Positions 8,124 to 16,907 are shown, numbered from the stretch's first letter. The stretch: 45,949 nt of DNA from an uncultured Sphingomonas sp. (GCF_937871615.1 NZ_CALMPA010000034.1:1-45949); one strand, 5' to 3'. The notes: a model not told the origin generated them from the sequence alone. Translations and numbers: made by a program.

Positions 8124-9539
8124 CTATCGCACCCGGCGGATATCGCGACGCAAATAGACGAGCAGATGGTCGGCGCCGCGCGGTGCGACCATGATCAGGC
8201 GATACCCCTGCGCCAGCGCGCGCGCCACGACCGCATGCGTGGCGAGGTTCCACGGCGCGAGCGGATGATCCATGGTCACCACCACCGGCGGGCGCCTGGT
8301 CATGATCCGGCGCACCTCGGCGGTCTCGTCGATCCCGCTCGCGCCACGCTCGGCGTCATAAGCGAGCGTCGAGGGAAAAGCGTAAGCCGTGGGCAGGCAC
8401 GTCCCGGCGAGATAATAAAGGATCGAATCCCCCGCGAAGACAAAGGGGCATTCCGCCCCGCTATCGGCCTTGATCACCCGCGCGATGGCGCGCGCCGACG
8501 TTCCCTCGTCGGGCTCGGTGACGATATGGAACGTCAATAAAGCGACGCCCCATCCGAGCGTGGCGACGAGCGCCGCGCGGTGCCGCCCCAGGACGGGCGC
8601 CGCGACGATCGCGAGCGGCACCATCAACGGCAGTGCGTAATGATCGAAGAAGGCCCCGATCATCACGAAGGCGACCAGCGCCGCCGCCAGCCATCCGCAA
8701 GCGAGGATCGTCTCGGCGCGCCGCGGGCGATCCCGCCAGTGAAGGGTCGCGATCAAGGCAAATGGCGCGAGTTGCGTCGTCGTCCCGGCAAGCCGCGCCG
8801 CGATCTTCGCGGCGGGATAGCCTCTGCGCAACCCGACCGATACGAAATTGGCAAACCAGAACGCCTGGAACACGGCCGAACCGCGCTCATAATAGTAAGC
8901 GACCGCCAGCGCCGTCGGCGCCAAACCCAGCGCAGCCCATAAGATCGCAGCGCCGCCGACCGCGAACAAAGATGCACCCGCCCGCCGCAGATACCAAAGG
9001 TGCGCGAGGCCGAAGAATGCGCCTTCCACGACCGGCGTGTATTTGGTCTGGATCGCTAGTCCGGCCAGCAGGCAGGCGGCGGCACCGTTGATCACGATCG
9101 CGCGGCGATCCCGTCGGGTCGCCAATTGCGGCAACCGCAGGGTCAGCAACCCGCCGCCCGCGACGAACAGATTGTAGAATACCGGCGATTGCCCGCCGCG
9201 CCCGCTCAACAGCGATAGCCAGAGAATGTAGCAGATCGCCGCCGCGATCGTGCCGCCCCTGCCCGCGCCCAATTGCTGGCCGGCGCGCGCGACCACCCAG
9301 GCGGTCACCGCGGCAAACAGCGTCGCGACAAGCTGATAGACGAGAATCCCGTCGCCCGGGATCAACCGGATCGCCGCGAAAATCAGGAACAGTCCGACCG
9401 GCTTGCGATCCCATATGCCGAGATAAGGCAGCGTGCCGTGCAACATCCGATCGCCGACGAGCAGATAATATTCCTCGTCGACATGGATCGCCGGATTGCC
9501 GAAGTCGCGCGCGCGAAGCAGCACCGCGACCACGAGCAA
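8124..9539 (-). CDS. GT39/ArnT-like membrane glycosyltransferase
   Basis: About 471 residues with around ten hydrophobic helices. The N-terminal loop holds the GT-C signature: an acidic pair in AIHVDEEYYLLVGDRML, followed by the motif YLGIWDRKPVGLF, which matches the conserved segment of dolichyl-phosphate-mannose and ArnT-like transferases that add a sugar from a lipid carrier on the periplasmic face. A soluble C-terminal segment carries the TMDHPLAPW region. The frame begins at a TTG within what looks like the first helix, so the true start may lie upstream at a non-ATG codon. The acceptor cannot be predicted. It stands alone between the receptor operon and a small secreted protein. Confidence 0.65.
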   Translation of the reverse strand: MLVVAVLLRARDFGNPAIHVDEEYYLLVGDRMLHGTLPYLGIWDRKPVGLFLIFAAIRLIPGDGILVYQLVATLFAAVTAWVVARAGQQLGAGRGGTIAAAICYILWLSLLSGRGGQSPVFYNLFVAGGGLLTLRLPQLATRRDRRAIVINGAAACLLAGLAIQTKYTPVVEGAFFGLAHLWYLRRAGASLFAVGGAAILWAALGLAPTALAVAYYYERGSAVFQAFWFANFVSVGLRRGYPAAKIAARLAGTTTQLAPFALIATLHWRDRPRRAETILACGWLAAALVAFVMIGAFFDHYALPLMVPLAIVAAPVLGRHRAALVATLGWGVALLTFHIVTEPDEGTSARAIARVIKADSGAECPFVFAGDSILYYLAGTCLPTAYAFPSTLAYDAERGASGIDETAEVRRIMTRRPPVVVTMDHPLAPWNLATHAVVARALAQGYRLIMVAPRGADHLLVYLRRDIRRVR

Positions 9540-9711
9540 CAGCGCGAATGCCGCACAGGCTACCGATCGCGCCTCGTGGATATGTCTACAACCGCCCGAG
9601 CCATTGGGGCACGCAATTAAGGCGCGCGCGGGCGGTCGTCTCCCAACTTATTTTTGGCCCCTCCCGTGCGGGAAGCTCGCATCGATGGCGTCATTGAGTG
9701 CCCCGATGTAT

Positions 9712-9737
9712 TTCGCCGCGCCATCCAGCGCGGCGAA
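9712..9737. terminator. Strong hairpin after the Tyr/Asp-rich secreted protein gene
   Basis: Perfect 10-base arms TTCGCCGCGC and GCGCGGCGAA surround a six-base loop, 16 bases past the stop of the neighbouring minus-strand gene. No T tract follows on either side, so the terminator call is from position and strength only. Confidence 0.35.
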
Positions 9738-9752
9738 GGCGATCAGCAGCGA

Positions 9753-10070
9753 TCAATTGTCGTCGTCATCATCGTCATCGCGATGCCAGCGATGCTCGCG
9801 CTCCCAGCGCTCATGCATCCAGTAGCGCCGCGTCCGTTCACGCTCCCAGCGCTCGCGACGATCCCGCCAATATTCGCGGCGATAATAATTATCGTAGTCG
9901 CGATAATATGGATGATCGTAATTGTAATAATATTGCCGGGGATACCATTGATCGTAATAGGGTCGTCCGTAGCTATAATAGACGCCCCAGCTTTGCGCCG
10001 AGGCGCTTGCCGGGACCAGCGCCAGCACACCGCCGGCGGCCGCGGCGAGCAATGAAAGCTTCCTGATCAT
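9753..10070 (-). CDS. Small secreted Tyr/Arg-rich protein with an all-Asp tail
   Basis: About 105 residues. A clear signal peptide (MIRKLSLLAAAAGGVLALVP, cut after ASASA) leads into a mature region built almost only of Tyr, Arg, Asp, Trp and His, ending in seven Asp and one Asn. The Tyr-rich part resembles secreted RcnB-like or YXWGXW-type proteins of proteobacteria, and the Asp tail could bind metal; both are inference. The start has GGAGATGGT directly upstream and removes a 17-codon extension that lacks signal-peptide character. It is transcribed away from the glycine-zipper gene that follows. Confidence 0.6.
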   Translation of the reverse strand: MIRKLSLLAAAAGGVLALVPASASAQSWGVYYSYGRPYYDQWYPRQYYYNYDHPYYRDYDNYYRREYWRDRRERWERERTRRYWMHERWEREHRWHRDDDDDDDN

Positions 10071-10399
10071 ACCATCTCCGGCCACATGGAATTCCCTGCT
10101 TCCACTTGGCCATCTCAACATATTCGAGGAGAGCTTTGCCGCGGCTGAATTGGCCGTTTAGCTGCGGTTAAGGAGCGCGTAACATACGGCTGATCCACAG
10201 CTCATTGCTCGCTCCTCATTCGAGGCCAACTGCGGGGATACGGCAGTTAAACCCTCTTTTGCAGCACGACTTCCATTCCTCCGCCATACCGCGCTTCGCC
10301 ACATTTTCCGGTTGCCGCATGCAATTCAGGCTGCGGCAATCTGCGTCGACCGATTTGTACGCCACCGGGACAACGACGAGTACAAAGAGGGAATCGGAT

Positions 10400-10699
10400 A
10401 TGCGTAAACTGATAATTGCCGTGAGCGTGGTGTCGCTCGCCGTGCCGGTGTCGATGGTGTTTCCGAGCAGCGACGCGCAGGCCAGGACTTATCGCCACCA
10501 TTATCGTGGTGTTAAACGCTGCCGCTATTCGAACGGCACGACCGGCCTGATCGCAGGCGGCGTCGGTGGCGCATTGGTCGGTAATTCGATCTTCGGCCAT
10601 GGCGCGCTCGGTACGATCGCCGGCGCTGCGGGCGGCGCGGTCGCGGGCCGCGCGATCGACCGCTCGATGACCGCGGACCGCCGTTGCCGGTACAGCTGA
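10400..10699 (+). CDS. Glycine-zipper surface protein
   Basis: A 99-residue protein: a signal peptide (MRKLIIAVSVVSLAVPVSM), a short basic segment YRHHYRGVKRCRYSNGTTG, then two glycine-zipper helices (LIAGGVGGALVGNSIFG and LGTIAGAAGGAVAGRAID), and a second Cys-bearing end CRYS. This is the 17-kDa-antigen/glycine-zipper 2TM layout of small proteins that sit in or on the outer membrane. The start follows AGAGGGAAT. A related protein with the same core is encoded at 17073-17453, so the organism carries at least two paralogues within 7 kb. Confidence 0.65.
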   Translation: MRKLIIAVSVVSLAVPVSMVFPSSDAQARTYRHHYRGVKRCRYSNGTTGLIAGGVGGALVGNSIFGHGALGTIAGAAGGAVAGRAIDRSMTADRRCRYS

Positions 10700-10737
10700 G
10701 CCATTCCGCTCCTCCCCGCCAGGGAGGGGCGCAATTG

Positions 10738-12234
10738 CTATGATCGGTTCGACGTTCCCCAGACGATCAGCTTCACCTTGCGCCCCGGGGTGAGCGCGGT
10801 CGCCTCGGGCGACAGGCCGTTGAGCACACGAAAGCGATCGGCCTTGAGATCGGTGTAGGCCATCTGCGCGGCGAGGCTCGCGACGCTGTCGCCGCGCTGG
10901 ACCGTCACCACATCGACGATGCGTGGCCGCACCGCCGCCGCCTCGGCAGCGGTCATGCGGCTGAAGCTCTGCACGAGCGGGGCTAGATCCCCCAGCCCCG
11001 CCCCCTGCGGCTGCAACACGACGAAACTATAGGCGGTGCCGGGCGCGAAGGCATAAGCGACGATCGTGACGTCGACCGCGCGCCCCGATCCGTCCTGCCC
11101 GCGCACCCGCGCGGTGGCCGTTTCCATCCCGTTGATCGCGCCCCGCGTCATCGCCGGGGCGGCGGCATTCTTGCTCAGCCCGGCCAGCACCTTGCCGACA
11201 TAGCCGTCGAGTGTGCCGTCATAGCGCCCGCCACTGAAGCGCGCCTGTCCGCCGACATTACCGGACATGCCGCCGATCGTGACCGCATCGGTGCCGTTCT
11301 CCATCCCATAGCCGGCGGGCGCGGTGAACCGGAACCCGGTGTCGGGATATTTGAACGTCTGCCCGTCGATCACGCCCTGACGCGGATCGTCGCCGTACAG
11401 CATCCCTTTGAGCGACATCAGGAGGGCATCGTTGTTGCGATAGGATGATGCCGGCCGCTGCTGGCGCGCAAGGGCGAGCGCGCGGCCGACGCGGCTGCCC
11501 GGATCGGGATGCGACATCGCCCAGCGTAGCGTGATGCGTGCATTGCCGCTGATCCGTTTGTCGAGCGCCTCCTGTGCGGCGAGCGAGGTCAGCATGTCGG
11601 GCGCGGCGAGCGGATCATAGCCCGCGCGATCGGCGAAGCCCACGCCAAGGTCGTCGGCCTCGAACTCCTGCTGCCGCGAGTGATGCATGACGTTGCCGAC
11701 CACCAGCCGGTTGATCCCGCTGGTGCCGAACTGCCCCAGCTTCTGCCCCAATTGCCCGTTGCCGAGGATCGCGCCCAGCACCGCCTGCCCCAGGCTGCCG
11801 AGCAGCACGTCGCGCTGCGCGACGCTGTTGCGCTGATCGGCGTGGTGGGCGGCGATATGGCCGGTTTCGTGCCCGAGGACGAACGCCAGCTCCGCCTCGT
11901 CATTCATCAGCGCGAGCAGCTGGCGCGTGCAATAGACATAGCCGCCGGGGATGGCGAAGGCATTCTCCACCGGCGAGTTCAGCAAGGTGAAGGTGAAATC
12001 GCGGTTGACGTTGGCGATGCCCGATTGCCCCGCGACCCGTCGGCCGACGCGCGCGACATAATCGGCCTGCGGCCCGGCATAAGCACCGCCATATTCGGCC
12101 AGCAGATCCGGATGCGCCTTGGCGCCGGTTGCCTTGTCCTGCGCCGAAATGCTCTGCGCTTCGGGAAGCTGTGAAAATGCTGCGGCGCTCAGCGACGCCA
12201 CGACCAGCCCCGCGAGCAATGTGGATTTGCGCAT
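10738..12234 (-). CDS. Periplasmic M48 metalloprotease with a LysM-like tail
   Basis: About 498 residues. A signal peptide of about 20 residues precedes an M48 peptidase domain: the zinc motif HETGH (122-126), a nearby HH pair, and the downstream QQEFEAD glutamate that completes the zinc site. This is the BepA/YggG-type branch, which degrades or helps fold outer-membrane proteins. After about residue 280 comes a second soluble region, and the last 60 residues (VDVVTVQRGDSVASLAAQM) read like a LysM-type or GlnH-like cell-wall domain that would hold the protease at the peptidoglycan. The neighbours give no operon context. Confidence 0.8.
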   Translation of the reverse strand: MRKSTLLAGLVVASLSAAAFSQLPEAQSISAQDKATGAKAHPDLLAEYGGAYAGPQADYVARVGRRVAGQSGIANVNRDFTFTLLNSPVENAFAIPGGYVYCTRQLLALMNDEAELAFVLGHETGHIAAHHADQRNSVAQRDVLLGSLGQAVLGAILGNGQLGQKLGQFGTSGINRLVVGNVMHHSRQQEFEADDLGVGFADRAGYDPLAAPDMLTSLAAQEALDKRISGNARITLRWAMSHPDPGSRVGRALALARQQRPASSYRNNDALLMSLKGMLYGDDPRQGVIDGQTFKYPDTGFRFTAPAGYGMENGTDAVTIGGMSGNVGGQARFSGGRYDGTLDGYVGKVLAGLSKNAAAPAMTRGAINGMETATARVRGQDGSGRAVDVTIVAYAFAPGTAYSFVVLQPQGAGLGDLAPLVQSFSRMTAAEAAAVRPRIVDVVTVQRGDSVASLAAQMAYTDLKADRFRVLNGLSPEATALTPGRKVKLIVWGTSNRS

Positions 12235-12397
12235 CTACCCTCCCTGGGGGCGACCGATCGCCCGGTATTGCGAAGCCACTATGTGCGCCACCCGCCGCCG
12301 GCCGCAAGCCGGCAGATCGGCATCGCTTCCGAAATCTGATCGCGGGACCGACACTCGTGCCGCTTCCAAAGCCGCGCGCGATATGCGCGGCATTCCG

Positions 12398-12826
12398 TCA
12401 GGCGGTTTTCAAGGATGCGCCGCGAAGGCCCCACACGAGCAGCACGGAGGCTAGAATAATCGCCGCACCGACGGTCACGAACCCTGCCGTGACAAAGCCT
12501 TCCTGCCATTCGACCGCGTGATGGCCAGCCGCAGTAACCGGTGAGAGCGCGGCGGTTCCGAGAATAGCGGTGACCGACGTGACGACCCAGTTGCCATACG
12601 TCCCCCCGAGCAAGGCTGCGTACGTCAGTCCGGTCGCACGCTGCGATAACTTCATCTGGCCCCAGATGGCGCCGACGGCAATCAGGAAGGTTCCGTTCAT
12701 CACGCCTTCCAGATGCGCAGCCAATCCCATGCGCACGTTCGTAAATTTCGCCTCGGCGAGGCCAGTCAGCAAGCCGAGCAAGAACAGACTCGCGCCATGG
12801 AACAGAAGGCGGCGGCGATGGTCCAT
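12398..12826 (-). CDS. Four-helix membrane protein resembling hydroxylaminobenzene mutase
   Basis: A 142-residue protein with four hydrophobic helices. The second begins with the loop LAAHLEGVMNGTFLIAVGA, whose HLEG and NG residues are typical, as I recall them, of the hydroxylaminobenzene mutase (HabA/HabB) and related small isomerase family. That family rearranges N-phenylhydroxylamine to 2-aminophenol, but many members have other or unknown roles, so the substrate is open. It is a single gene in its own unit. A 320-base stretch with two tandem hairpins lies upstream. Confidence 0.6.
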   Translation of the reverse strand: MDHRRRLLFHGASLFLLGLLTGLAEAKFTNVRMGLAAHLEGVMNGTFLIAVGAIWGQMKLSQRATGLTYAALLGGTYGNWVVTSVTAILGTAALSPVTAAGHHAVEWQEGFVTAGFVTVGAAIILASVLLVWGLRGASLKTA

Positions 12827-13004
12827 CTCTCCCTCCTCGCTAAGCCAACAATATGTCTATCCTGGCGCTCGATTTACGAGAGCGTGCCAAGCACCGGCAG
12901 CGCTCACCTGGGCAGGTCGTTCAACCCCGAAGCTACGCCTGGTTCGGCGACTGAACAAGCGGGATCGCCTCGATGACCTCGGCGCCCCCTGCTCCGCCTG
13001 AAAA

Positions 13005-13074
13005 GGAACGCCGTGCAGAGCCTCGCCCTGCACGGCGTTCCGGGCGACGTGCGGCAAAATACAGACCGCACGTC
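13005..13074. repeat. Two tandem perfect hairpins
   Basis: Hairpin 1 has 14-base arms GGAACGCCGTGCAG (13005-13018) and CTGCACGGCGTTCC (13028-13041) around a nine-base loop. Hairpin 2 follows after four bases with nine-base arms GACGTGCGG (13046-13054) and CCGCACGTC (13066-13074). No gene is evident in the surrounding 320 bases. It could be a bidirectional transcription barrier between the minus-strand genes either side, or a structured RNA. Confidence 0.5.
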
Positions 13075-13205
13075 TTGGGGGTTCGACAGGTCCGTGATTG
13101 CTGTCCAGGCGAACCGATCGCGGCCCCTACCGCATTTTGTCCGCAATCAACGGCGCGGCGTGCCCGCACTCGCCGAGCTTGAGCCGTTTACCGACGCCGA
13201 TCCGC

Positions 13206-13862
13206 TTACCCCAACCGAGCCCGCCGCACCGGCGGCATCGTATGCATGACTGAGCGCTGCGCTCGCGTGGTGGCGGGCAGCGCCAGCTGCATTGGCGGCG
13301 TGGCGGCGCGCAAAACCGACGGTATACGACCAGCTGCATGACCCGAAACGGCCGCCGTGCCGCTCGCAGTGGCGCGCGCCTGTCCGGCAGCGCCGATCGC
13401 TGCCCGGTGCGCCGTGCCGACCGCTTCTCCAACCTGATCGGTGCCGATCAGATCAGCATTCACCCCGACTTTGCCGCCAGCGCTGGCTGAACCCGCGCTG
13501 TTCGCTGACCCGCCAAGCGCACGACCACGAACGCTGCTCGTGCCCAGCGCGGCGCCGGCGCTCTGGCTCACGGCACCGTCAACCGCGGTATCTACCGAGA
13601 GGTGCCCCGATCGCGTGTTGACCGAATGGCCGCTGGACGCGCGCGCCGATCCTTTCACGCCGCTCGCAACGCGATCTGTCGCAGAGCCGATACGGTCGGT
13701 GTGGACGTCGCCTCCACCAGACAGTGCACCTTCGAGATTGCCAGCCGCACCGATCGCGCCACCGCCCTGGCCGCCGAGCAGCTGCGCCGAAGCCGGAACC
13801 GCGCTGGCCCCCGCCAGAATCATCGCCGCGGTCAACAGATGGGTTCGGAACGCAATGGTCAT
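13206..13862 (-). CDS. Secreted Gly/Ala/Ser-rich protein, probably frameshifted near its end
   Basis: A signal peptide (LLTAAMILAGASAVPASAQ) is followed by about 160 residues of low-complexity Gly, Ala, Ser and Val with regular polar positions, the pattern of sphingomonad secreted or adhesive low-complexity proteins. At about residue 170 the composition changes abruptly to Pro, Arg, Met and Leu. In another frame from about 13325, an open reading stretch keeps the earlier style (GFARRHAANAAGAARHHASA, later GSVGVSGSASVNG) and ends in a stop at 13147-13149. The natural end is therefore probably 13147, and this version carries a one- or two-base indel or a sequencing error. Function unknown. Confidence 0.5.
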   Translation of the reverse strand: MTIAFRTHLLTAAMILAGASAVPASAQLLGGQGGGAIGAAGNLEGALSGGGDVHTDRIGSATDRVASGVKGSARASSGHSVNTRSGHLSVDTAVDGAVSQSAGAALGTSSVRGRALGGSANSAGSASAGGKVGVNADLIGTDQVGEAVGTAHRAAIGAAGQARATASGTAAVSGHAAGRIPSVLRAATPPMQLALPATTRAQRSVMHTMPPVRRARLG

Positions 13863-14158
13863 ACTTCGTCTCCTTGCTCGGAGCCGGTCGTTTCCGATCC
13901 GGCTTCAAGCGAGCAACGGCGGCCGAGGCGGGTTTAATCCCTCGCGCGAAAAATTATTTCGGCCACCGCTAGATCAGATGCAGGTTCAGCACTCTCTTCA
14001 ATATGAACAGAGCGCCGCACCGCGCTCTGCGCCTGACACTCCCTTTCCAATTGTCAGGCAATTTGGGTCGCCGGGGAAACTCGACGGCCCATTTTTGCAT
14101 CCTCTAGATGCGTGATGCTTTGGCAGATGGCTTACCTGGGGCGCGGTCTTTCGCCTGC

Positions 14159-14605
14159 TTATCGCCGGCGGGCAGCAATTCCATTGAGCCAGTGCCAGAT
14201 GAACACGGCAGGCACGCCAAGCCCGACGATCCAATGAGCCTTCGAGGCCCAGCCGCGAACCATGTCGTCGCCGACATAATAAAGCAGGTAACCACTCAAT
14301 ATCAGCAGCCCAAGCACCGCGCCGAGCGCGACGCCGGCGACGCGCTGGCGCACATGGGTCCAGCCCTTGGGGATATGCACCACGAACATGCCGCCGATGC
14401 CGAGCAGCGCGGGCAGCAGCGCGAAGCCGTGCAGCCGCATCATCCACGGCTCGGCGGGATTGGTCTCCGGCCCGAACGCACCCTGCGCCTGCCCGAAATA
14501 ATGCAACAACAGCCACGCACCGCCGCTCAGCCACAGCGCACCACCGGAGAGGCACAGCAGCCACTTTTGCCACTCGGCAAGCTTTGCGGTCCGCCGGTGC
14601 TGCAT
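14159..14605 (-). CDS. Four-helix histidine-bearing membrane protein, probable haem cytochrome
   Basis: A 148-residue protein with four hydrophobic helices. Histidines lie in or near the helices (LLLHYFG, RLHGFALL, VVHIPKGWTH, AHWIVGL, FIWHWLNG), the arrangement of b-type haem proteins such as the DUF4405 and cytochrome b561-like families. Its start overlaps the stop of apbE (TGATG), so the two are translationally coupled. With the FMN-binding protein and ApbE upstream it would pass electrons from the membrane to a flavin outside the cytoplasm. The haem role is inferred from histidine placement. Confidence 0.6.
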   Translation of the reverse strand: MQHRRTAKLAEWQKWLLCLSGGALWLSGGAWLLLHYFGQAQGAFGPETNPAEPWMMRLHGFALLPALLGIGGMFVVHIPKGWTHVRQRVAGVALGAVLGLLILSGYLLYYVGDDMVRGWASKAHWIVGLGVPAVFIWHWLNGIAARRR

Positions 14606-15447
14606 CAGCCCTCCCCTCGCATATCGCTTTCCCACAACATCTCGCCGCCGCGCGCGCGCAGCAATGCACCGGCGAGCACGCGGTCGGCGAGCGCGATCTT
14701 GGTCATCGCATCGGCGAACAGGCAGGTATCGGCGACGATCGTGACCCGCCCGGCGCTCAGCACCGGCTTGCCGCCGGCGCCGATATGCGGGCTCCACGAC
14801 CGTCCCCCGGCGAGCCGCCGGTCGAGCAGATTGGCCGAACTCGCCATTGCGGCATCGGCGAGCGACATCTGATGTCGCACCATCCCGTCGGCATCACGCA
14901 AAGCGACCGGCCAGTGCCGCGCACCAAGCGCCGCAAGATCGCCCCCGGCGTTGACGCAGGCCGCCGGCACCCCGCTTTCGCGCAGCACCGCGATCGCGCG
15001 ATCGACCGCATACCCCTTGGCGATCCCGCCGAGGTCGATCAGCACCGGTCTGCGAAGCGTGACCGTTTCGTCATCCATGATCTCGATATCGGCGCTCGTG
15101 CCGTTCCCGGGCGTGTCCACCGCCGGAAGAAAACCGGCAGCGACCAGCGCCGCGCCGATGCCGATATCGAACAGGCCATTGCTCGCGCGATAAAGATCGA
15201 GCGCCGCGCGCAACACGACGATCGTTTCGCGATCGACCGTCGCCGCCTCCCCCGGCGCAGCGGCACGCAGGCGGGCCAGGTCGCTATCAGGCGAATGAAA
15301 CGACATCCGCTCATGCACATGCCGGATCGCGGCAAAGGCAGCCTCGACGCAGCCGGCCGATTCCGCAGGGACGGTGATCTCGACCAACGTTCCCAGCCAC
15401 GGCTGGCAACGCGTCACCCACTCATCCGCGGGCGAGCACGATGGCAT
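14605..15447 (-). CDS. apbE: ApbE FAD:protein FMN transferase
   Basis: A 280-residue protein carrying the ApbE signatures: the N-terminal GTLVEITVP strand, the central DLGGIAKGYAVDRAI motif, GGDLAALG, and the metal- and FAD-contacting AD-x-CLFADAMTKIAL stretch near the C-terminus. ApbE cleaves FAD and joins the FMN half to a Thr or Ser in target proteins outside the cytoplasm. The adjacent FMN-binding protein overlaps its start by 26 bases and carries a target motif, so it is the likely substrate. No clear signal peptide is seen; the N-terminus MPSCSPADEW could begin further in. The downstream cytochrome-like gene is coupled to it. Confidence 0.85.
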   Translation of the reverse strand: MPSCSPADEWVTRCQPWLGTLVEITVPAESAGCVEAAFAAIRHVHERMSFHSPDSDLARLRAAAPGEAATVDRETIVVLRAALDLYRASNGLFDIGIGAALVAAGFLPAVDTPGNGTSADIEIMDDETVTLRRPVLIDLGGIAKGYAVDRAIAVLRESGVPAACVNAGGDLAALGARHWPVALRDADGMVRHQMSLADAAMASSANLLDRRLAGGRSWSPHIGAGGKPVLSAGRVTIVADTCLFADAMTKIALADRVLAGALLRARGGEMLWESDMRGEG

Positions 15448-15940
15448 AGGTAGCCAGCAGACGACGCACGCCGTCGGTCACATGTTTCGAAGACAAGGTC
15501 GCGCCCGAGATGTTCTTCACATCGCGGCCGAGTTGCAGCGACTGGCCGGCGCGCCTGCCGGTGAATTGCGCGCGCCAGCGCGGATCGCGCACCTGCCCGC
15601 CATAGCTTTCGCGATAATCGAGGATCTCGACCGATTTCACCGCCCCCGCCGCATCAAGCGCGAGCGCGAAGGTGATGAATTCGTGCTTGCCCACCACCTG
15701 ATCGACGATGAACCAGCCGCCGCCAGAGGCGCGCCACGCCTTCACCTCCTTCGACAGCGGGCTCTCGCCCGAGGCCTTGCGGATCTCCCCGATCTGCTGC
15801 GGGCTGAGCGCATGAAATGCCGGGTGCAAAGTTTCGCCCGGAAACATCGCCGCCTGCGCCTGCTCGACGGTGAGATAGGTCGTCGCATGGACCGCGCTCG
15901 GGGCGGCGAGGGCAGAGAGCAGCAGGATATGTCGCTTCAT
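15422..15940 (-). CDS. Periplasmic FMN-binding protein, likely ApbE target
   Basis: A 172-residue protein with a signal peptide (MKRHILLLSALAAPSAVHAT) and an FMN-bind domain. The covalent flavin site is the motif SGAT followed by LSSKHVTDGV, with Thr148 as the expected acceptor. The preceding GGQVRDPRWRAQF region and the conserved FITFALALD strand also fit the family. The gene overlaps the start of apbE, which supports the enzyme-substrate pairing. The protein probably accepts electrons from the haem-like membrane protein and hands them to an extracellular acceptor such as ferric iron. Confidence 0.8.
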   Translation of the reverse strand: MKRHILLLSALAAPSAVHATTYLTVEQAQAAMFPGETLHPAFHALSPQQIGEIRKASGESPLSKEVKAWRASGGGWFIVDQVVGKHEFITFALALDAAGAVKSVEILDYRESYGGQVRDPRWRAQFTGRRAGQSLQLGRDVKNISGATLSSKHVTDGVRRLLATYAIVLARG

Positions 15941-15954
15941 GGGATCACTCGTGC

Positions 15955-16869
15955 TCAGAACGGGAAGCCGATCTTCAGGCGGACACGGCGACGCTCGAAA
16001 TCATTGTCGTAGACCCGGCCGCCGACGATCGCGCCGCGCAATGTGTCGCTATGCTCGCTCGCCCAGGGGAGCTGTTCGAGATAGCTCAATGTCGCGAAGA
16101 AGTGGCGTCCGGCAAAATGGACCGACGGCCCGAAATAATAGCCGCTGTTCGACAATTTGGTGAAGTCCAGGCTGTTATATTCGCGCTCATTGTCGAGCTC
16201 GACCGCACCGGACCATTTGGACGCGAAGCGATAGCTCGCGCCGATGCCGAAATTGGTGTCGGTTTCGAGCTGCCAGCTGTTGCGCCCCGGGTCATTGTCG
16301 TCGGGTAGCAGGCGATATTCCGGCGCATAAGTTAAATTGGCCGAAAGAACGAACTTGTCGTCCATGAAGTTCTTCTGGAGGATCAGCTTGGTCTCGACCT
16401 CGCGGAACCGCGCCCCCCAGGTCGGCTCGAGATAAACCGCAACACCGATCCCGTCCTTGTGCAGCATCGGGCTGCGCACCCGCCAGACCGCCTCGGCGGA
16501 GACCCCGGTGAAGCGCGAATTCGAATAATGCGCGTCGGGGCCGGGCTGGTCGTAGGTCAGCGGCTCGGGCGGCGTGGTCTCGCCGAACGGACCGTTATGA
16601 TAGGCCTTGGCCCAGGTGGCATTGGCATAAAGCGCAACCTGGAAATTGTCGGTCAGCCCGTATTCGACCTCGGTCCGCTCGTCGATCTGATTGAAATCGC
16701 CCGCGATCTTCTCGTTGCGCCACGTCACCCATTGCTCGATCTCGACCTGCCCTTTCGGCAAAGTGTCGGTCGTATAGAGGTAACCAAACAGCGGCTCGCC
16801 AGCCCAGGCCGGCGATGCAACGCCCAGCCCCATCCCACACAGGATGATACCAGCAACCGCCCTTGTCAT
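15955..16869 (-). CDS. Outer-membrane beta-barrel protein, DUF6662-like
   Basis: About 304 residues starting with a signal peptide (MTRAVAGIILCGMGLGVASP, cut after AWA). The mature part is beta-barrel in style, with many alternating aromatic residues, short acidic turns, and a C-terminal Phe-Pro-Phe ending typical of outer-membrane proteins. The segment LFGYLYTTDTLPKGQVEIEQ is characteristic of the DUF6662 group as I recall it. I start at the ATG with GGGGGA six bases upstream; the longer TTG frame is not supported. It is the first gene of the FMN-binding/apbE/cytochrome-like operon and may supply a channel for that system. Confidence 0.7.
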   Translation of the reverse strand: MTRAVAGIILCGMGLGVASPAWAGEPLFGYLYTTDTLPKGQVEIEQWVTWRNEKIAGDFNQIDERTEVEYGLTDNFQVALYANATWAKAYHNGPFGETTPPEPLTYDQPGPDAHYSNSRFTGVSAEAVWRVRSPMLHKDGIGVAVYLEPTWGARFREVETKLILQKNFMDDKFVLSANLTYAPEYRLLPDDNDPGRNSWQLETDTNFGIGASYRFASKWSGAVELDNEREYNSLDFTKLSNSGYYFGPSVHFAGRHFFATLSYLEQLPWASEHSDTLRGAIVGGRVYDNDFERRRVRLKIGFPF

Positions 16870-16888
16870 CAGATCCCCCAATAGATTC

Positions 16889-16907
16889 GCAAATGCGATC
16901 TATTTGC
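16889..16907 (-). promoter_or_regulatory. Fur-like palindrome before the flavin operon
   Basis: GCAAAT (16889-16894) and ATTTGC (16902-16907) form perfect arms around seven bases, about 20 bases upstream of the operon's first ATG and in DNA that is AT-rich for this window. The arm sequence resembles the palindrome before the TonB receptor, so both operons may share one iron regulator. No experimental consensus was compared. Confidence 0.35.

Noticed and set aside
13081-13110. GGTTCGAC string resembling a tRNA T-loop
   Set aside because: No acceptor, anticodon or D arms can be folded around it.
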